From: Paraburkholderia fungorum
Lineage (GTDB): Bacteria; Pseudomonadota; Gammaproteobacteria; Burkholderiales; Burkholderiaceae
Direction: 5' to 3'
Assembly (NCBI RefSeq): GCF_003610895.1
Contig: NZ_MCAS01000034.1
Coordinates: 62,001 to 126,000 of the forward strand
DNA: 64,000 nt
Shown one piece after another: positions 60,262-64,000 of this stretch (positions within the stretch are counted from its first letter, which is position 1; every line of letters starts with the position of its first letter). The notes below the pieces were generated by a model that saw only the letters and a program-made list of their open reading frames with translations, was not told the origin of the DNA and ran no database searches. The translations under genes and the position numbers were made by a program.

Positions 60262-60771
60262 ATGACAAGTTCCATCTACAGCGCATCCGTCCCGGTTTTC
60301 AAGCAAATGCTAACGGCATTGTCCGACGTGCTGAAGAAAGCCGAAGCACACGTCACCGAAAAGAACATCGAGCCGAACGCGCTGCTGCAAGCGCGCCTGT
60401 TCCCGGATATGTTCCCCCTCGTGCGTCAGGTGCAGATCGCAGCCGATTTCGCCAAAGGTGTCAGCTCGCGCCTCGCCGGCGTGGAGGTGCCGTCGTGGCC
60501 TGACACCGAAGTCACATTTGCCGACCTGCAGGCGCTTATCGCCAAGGCGTTGACCTACATCGGCACACTCGATGCCGCTCAGTTCGAGGGCAGCGAGAAC
60601 AAGGAAATCGTGCTGCGTCCGGGTACCCCGAAAGAGAAGAAGCTGGTTGGCAGCGCCTATTTGCAAAACTATGGCCTGCCGCAGTTCTTCTTCCACGTGA
60701 CGACGGCCTACGCGATTCTGCGCCATAACGGCGTCGAAATCGGCAAGCGCGACTACATGGGATCGTACTGA
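60262..60771 (+). CDS. DUF1993 domain protein
   Basis: 169 residues. SIYSASVPVFKQMLTALSDVLKKAEAHVTEKNIEPNALLQARLFPDMFPLVRQVQIAADFAKG and later LQNYGLPQFFFHVTTAYAILRHNGVEIGKRDYMG are diagnostic of the DUF1993 family, a helical DinB-like fold of unknown function. AAGAGCGACC precedes the ATG. Confidence 0.93.
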   Translation: MTSSIYSASVPVFKQMLTALSDVLKKAEAHVTEKNIEPNALLQARLFPDMFPLVRQVQIAADFAKGVSSRLAGVEVPSWPDTEVTFADLQALIAKALTYIGTLDAAQFEGSENKEIVLRPGTPKEKKLVGSAYLQNYGLPQFFFHVTTAYAILRHNGVEIGKRDYMGSY

Positions 60772-60956
60772 TCGTTGGCGCAGGGGGCAGGCGGGTTAGC
60801 GGCAAGGGGCAGGGCATCGCATGTCATGCGAAAGATTTTCTTTTCCCTTGGACAAGATATCGTCGATAGTCGGTGCGTGCGCGAGCACGCATACTGCTGC
60901 CTCAGTGAGCCCGCCCGGACTTCACCCCCTGCGCAAAAAATCGACCTGTTAGGGAC

Positions 60957-62126
60957 ATGAACTTCAGAGCCGTCAGCGTTATCGCAACAATCCTCCTCGC
61001 GTGCGCAGCCACGCCTGTCAGCCACGCGGCCGACGATCAGCAGAACAGAATCAGTCAGACCGTGACTCGAGCCATACAGCCGGTCATGGCGAAAGATGAC
61101 ATCGCCGGCATGGCGGTTGGAATCATCGACGGGGACAACCACTACGTATTCAACTACGGGGTGGCGTCGACGGAAACACGAAAGCCCGTTACGCGTGACA
61201 CCTTGTTCGAACTGGGTTCAGTCAGCAAGACATTGACGGCGACGCTAGCCTCCTATGCGCAGGAGCGCGGCTATCTATCCTTGTCGGATCCGTCGGGCAA
61301 GTACCTGCCGTCTCTGCGAAATAGCGAGTTCGGCAAGGTCAGTCTTCTCAATCTGGGCACGCACACACCCGGAGGGCTCCCGTTGCAGGTGCCGGACGCG
61401 ATCCGCAACAACGATCAGTTGATGCAATATTTCAGGCAGTGGCAGCCCACCTATGCGCAAGGCACCTATCGGACGTATGCCAATCCCGGCATCGGCGCGC
61501 TCGGCCTGATAACGGCAAAGAGCATGGGGCAGGAATTTGGCGCGCTGATGGAAAATCAGCTGTTTCCCGCGCTCGATATGAAACGCAGCTACATCAACGT
61601 TCCCGCGGGCGCGTTGAATGACTACGCTCAGGGCTACACGAAACAAGGCGCGCCGATCAGAATGGCGCCCGGGGTGCTGTCCGATGAGGCCTACGGCGTC
61701 AGGACCACGGCTGCCGACATGATCCGTCTCGTGCAGGCCAACATGAATCTGATCCCGTTGGACCCGAAACTTCAGCGCGCGATTACGAATACCCACACGG
61801 GATACTTCAAAGCCGGAGCGATGACCCAGGATCTGATATGGGAACAGTATCCGTACCCTGTCAAACTGCAGACGCTTCTGGACGGGAATTCACCGGCGAT
61901 GATCTTCAACGCAACGCCGGTCACGGCAATATCGCCACCGCAGGCACCGCGTGAAGATGTCTGGATCAACAAGACGGGGTCGACTAACGGCTTCGGCGCA
62001 TACGTCGCATTCATTCCGCAGAAGCGGCTGGGGATCGTCATTCTTGCCAACAGGAATTTCCCTATCGAGGAGCGGGTAAGCGTTGCATACCGGATTCTCA
62101 CGTCGCTCGCCAACGACAGGCAATGA
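60957..62126 (+). CDS. class C beta-lactamase (AmpC type)
   Basis: 389 residues, normal AmpC length, with signal peptide ending VSHAA. All active-site motifs stand in order: S88-V-S-K91 (FELGSVSKTL), Y174-A-N176 (YRTYANPGIG) and K339-T-G341 (VWINKTGSTNGFG). It should hydrolyse beta-lactams in the periplasm by a serine mechanism. No divergent ampR lies upstream, only DUF1993 on the same strand, so induction by AmpR is not evident here. A periplasmic cupin gene follows after 15 bp. Confidence 0.94.
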   Translation: MNFRAVSVIATILLACAATPVSHAADDQQNRISQTVTRAIQPVMAKDDIAGMAVGIIDGDNHYVFNYGVASTETRKPVTRDTLFELGSVSKTLTATLASYAQERGYLSLSDPSGKYLPSLRNSEFGKVSLLNLGTHTPGGLPLQVPDAIRNNDQLMQYFRQWQPTYAQGTYRTYANPGIGALGLITAKSMGQEFGALMENQLFPALDMKRSYINVPAGALNDYAQGYTKQGAPIRMAPGVLSDEAYGVRTTAADMIRLVQANMNLIPLDPKLQRAITNTHTGYFKAGAMTQDLIWEQYPYPVKLQTLLDGNSPAMIFNATPVTAISPPQAPREDVWINKTGSTNGFGAYVAFIPQKRLGIVILANRNFPIEERVSVAYRILTSLANDRQ

Positions 62127-62141
62127 CCAGGACCCTCTTCC

Positions 62142-62543
62142 ATGAAAAGTGCTCGCTGCCTTCCTTTTCTCCTTCTAGCGCTCATGTGCGTTCAATCTGC
62201 CGAAGCTGCGGATAGCGCACCGGCGGCGAAAGACACCGTCGTGTTGCAACGGGTTCCAGTTCCCGGAACAGATCGCGAAATGGGCATGGGCATTGCCGAA
62301 TTTCCGCCGAACGCGTCAAAGCCGTCGCACAAGGCGACTGGTCCCGAGCTTGCGTACGTGCTTGAGGGGGAGGTCACGGTGCAGGTCGACGGTCAACCCA
62401 CACGGGTCGTTCATGCGGGCGAGAGCTACCGGATGCCGGCCGGCGTGGTCCACGTCACGACGGCGGGACCAGAAGGTGCGAAGGTTATTGCGACCTGGGC
62501 GTGGGTGCCGGGAAAGCCGTTCAATATTCGTGTGCCGAAGTGA
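62142..62543 (+). CDS. periplasmic cupin-domain protein
   Basis: 133 residues with a signal peptide (LPFLLLALMCVQSAEAAD) and one cupin barrel: EFPPNASKPSHKATGPELAYVLEGEVTVQVDGQPTRVVHAGESYRMPAGVVHVT, with metal-ligand-like His and Glu. Single-domain secreted cupin, function unknown. It starts 15 bp after the beta-lactamase stop, so the two are probably one transcript. Confidence 0.88.
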   Translation: MKSARCLPFLLLALMCVQSAEAADSAPAAKDTVVLQRVPVPGTDREMGMGIAEFPPNASKPSHKATGPELAYVLEGEVTVQVDGQPTRVVHAGESYRMPAGVVHVTTAGPEGAKVIATWAWVPGKPFNIRVPK

Positions 62544-62647
62544 CTTGCGAGCTTGAGGACGACAGGGCTTTTCGTTGCGAGACCGAAGACGTATCGTTCC
62601 TTGTGCAAACCGCTGTTATCGAACGTAGTCCTTAAGGAGAGCAAGCG

Positions 62648-63130
62648 ATGAGCCGCCCGGATTTCATCAAACACTGGACCGAACTGGAAGAACCGGATGC
62701 GCATTCCTATCGCGGCGATACCGAGAAAATGGCGCTCGACGCGCCGCTTTCCGCTGCACTCGGCATTACGCGTATCGGCATTCATCACGTTAGGCTCCTG
62801 CCCGGCCGGCGCACGTCCTATCCGCACGCGGAAAGCACCGAGCAGGAGTTTGTGTACGTGCTCGAAGGCAAGCCCGATGTCTGGATCGACGGTGTGCTGC
62901 ATTCCATTGCGGAAGGCGATTCCGTCGCATTTCCGGCCGGCACCGGCATTTGCCACACCTTCATCAACAATACGAAAGACGAAGTCAGGCTGATGGTAAT
63001 CGGCGAACGTCCACGCGACGACAACCGCATTCGTTACCCGCTCAACGAGGCGCACGAACGGACTCGCGCCGACCGCTGGCTGGACTGGCCTGCGAGGCCG
63101 CTCGGGGACCATGACGGGATGCCGGACTGA
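62648..63130 (+). CDS. cytoplasmic cupin-domain protein
   Basis: 160 residues, no signal peptide. AAGGAGAGC precedes the ATG. Cupin core: RRTSYPHAESTEQEFVYVLEGKPDVWIDGVLHSIAEGDSVAFPAGTGICHTFINN, with the His/Glu ligand pattern. Members include sugar-binding and transcriptional cupins; exact role unknown. Confidence 0.9.
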   Translation: MSRPDFIKHWTELEEPDAHSYRGDTEKMALDAPLSAALGITRIGIHHVRLLPGRRTSYPHAESTEQEFVYVLEGKPDVWIDGVLHSIAEGDSVAFPAGTGICHTFINNTKDEVRLMVIGERPRDDNRIRYPLNEAHERTRADRWLDWPARPLGDHDGMPD

Positions 63131-63270
63131 AGCTTGCGCGGGTGCCTGTTTCGGTTGATGTCCGGAGCGCCCGCCTGCAAATATTGGCGATTCAGGCTAG
63201 GCTACCCCTTGGGCCGTTCCGGCGTCGTTCCGGGGCGGCCGTGCCACAGGTTATTCCCGTCAGGAAAGTC

Positions 63271-63912
63271 ATGAAACAACAGCTAACCATCGATTTTGTC
63301 TCCGATATCGCCTGCCCGTGGTGTGCAATCGGCCTGTCTTCGCTTGAGCTTGCGCTATCGCGCTTAAGCGATTCGGTCGACGCCCAGGTAACGGTGCATC
63401 CCTTCGAACTGAATCCGGACATGGGACCGGACGGCGAGGCCATTGTCGATTATCTAGGCAAGAAATACGGCCGCACGCCGGCGCAGATCGCCGAAACGCA
63501 AGCCATGATCCGCGAACGTGGCGCGAGTGTCGGTTTTGACTTCGGCGCGCGCACGCACGTCTACAACACCTTCGACGCGCACCGCCTGCTGCATTGGGCC
63601 GGTCTCGAAGGCAAGCAGTTGCCGCTCAAACTGGCGCTGCTGCGGGCCTATCATTCCGAAGGCAAGGACCCGAGCAATCACGAAGTCCTGGTCGAAGCGG
63701 CCCAATCCGTGGGGCTCGACGCCGGCCAGGCCAATGAGGTGCTGCGTAGCGGTGCCTATGCCGACGAGGTTCGCGCGGAAGAACGGGAATATCAGGCCAA
63801 GGGCATTCAGTCCGTGCCGGCGATTATCTTTAACGGCCGCTATCTGGTGAGCGGCGGTCAGCCCGTGGAAACCTTCGAGCAGGTGATTCAGCAGATTCTG
63901 GCCGAAGCGTAA
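63271..63912 (+). CDS. DsbA family FrnE-like oxidoreductase
   Basis: 213 residues from the ATG at 63271 (AGGAAAG upstream). The thioredoxin-fold active site is CPWC in IDFVSDIACPWCAIGL, and the FrnE pattern continues with HPFELNPDMGPDG, FDAHRLLHWA and GIQSVPAIIFNGRYLVSGGQP (cis-proline loop). No signal peptide, so a cytoplasmic thiol-disulfide or polyketide-type isomerase role is likely. The remaining 88 bp to the window end show no gene. Confidence 0.93.
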   Translation: MKQQLTIDFVSDIACPWCAIGLSSLELALSRLSDSVDAQVTVHPFELNPDMGPDGEAIVDYLGKKYGRTPAQIAETQAMIRERGASVGFDFGARTHVYNTFDAHRLLHWAGLEGKQLPLKLALLRAYHSEGKDPSNHEVLVEAAQSVGLDAGQANEVLRSGAYADEVRAEEREYQAKGIQSVPAIIFNGRYLVSGGQPVETFEQVIQQILAEA

Positions 63913-64000
63913 CCGGGCCTTCCCGCGCTCGATGCGTCGTGGATCATCGCCCTTGGGCCGCTTCCCGCCTGGCATGGCCGGCAGCGGAGCGGCCCGGAAT

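Overview
The window is GC-rich DNA (strong G/C at third codon positions, dense coding on both strands) of the Burkholderia/Paraburkholderia type. This placement rests on gene content and style: a FhuCDB-type siderophore cluster with a PvdE-like exporter, an OMF-MFP-RND efflux operon with NodT/OprM-type outer membrane factor, LytTR two-component pair, DUF1488 and DUF1269 proteins, and metE/metR plus cobF. I see no rRNA, tRNA, CRISPR array, insertion sequence, integrase or phage gene; it reads as an accessory-rich stretch of a chromosome or second replicon with many small, independently regulated modules.

Layout. 1-4.8 kb: a cut-off D-2-hydroxyacid dehydrogenase, a 3-hydroxyisobutyrate-dehydrogenase-family enzyme, a methyltransferase, an AraC regulator, a small ACT-like protein and a Sui1/YciH factor. 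4.9-13.8 kb: an AraC regulator divergent from an iron-siderophore operon (TonB receptor, peptide-type ABC exporter, FhuC-, FhuD- and FhuB-like importer) with a Fur-like palindrome in between. 14-19 kb: a signal-less trypsin/PDZ protease with a LuxR response regulator, a ParB-fold lipoprotein, an AraC regulator and a threonine-aldolase-type PLP enzyme. 19.1-20 kb: three very small genes including a DUF1488 protein, ending in a clear terminator. 20.3-28.3 kb: an MFS carrier, a MurA paralogue divergent from an Amj lipid II flippase, and a LysR / YfcC carrier / argininosuccinate-lyase-like module. 28.4-34.4 kb: a tripartite efflux operon with simple-sequence repeats inside it. 34.7-35.5 kb: a solitary lpxA.

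35.6-45.7 kb is the most striking part: btuB under a cobalamin riboswitch, metE, divergent metR, cobF, a second metE and a second divergent metR. Vitamin B12 uptake, one step of B12 synthesis and two copies of B12-independent methionine synthase, each with its own regulator, lie side by side. 45.7-53 kb: an MmyB-type regulator divergent from an SDR, another SDR, and a polar amino acid ABC importer with an FAD amine/amino-acid oxidase divergent from an IclR regulator. 53-55.1 kb: small stress-type proteins (DUF1269, GYD) and a GNAT. 55.4-64 kb: an unrecognised Ser/Thr-rich protein, a sterol-desaturase-family membrane hydroxylase, a LytTR response regulator with its kinase, a TIGR00027-type methyltransferase, DUF1993, a class C beta-lactamase, two cupins and a FrnE-type DsbA protein.

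Best candidates for new biology are the MurA2-Amj divergent pair (a possible stand-by peptidoglycan precursor route), the doubled metE-metR/cobF/btuB B12-methionine block, the YfcC plus ArgH-like lyase catabolic module, and the Ser/Thr-rich protein of unknown function. All functions are read from translated sequence and remembered family motifs; no search was run.
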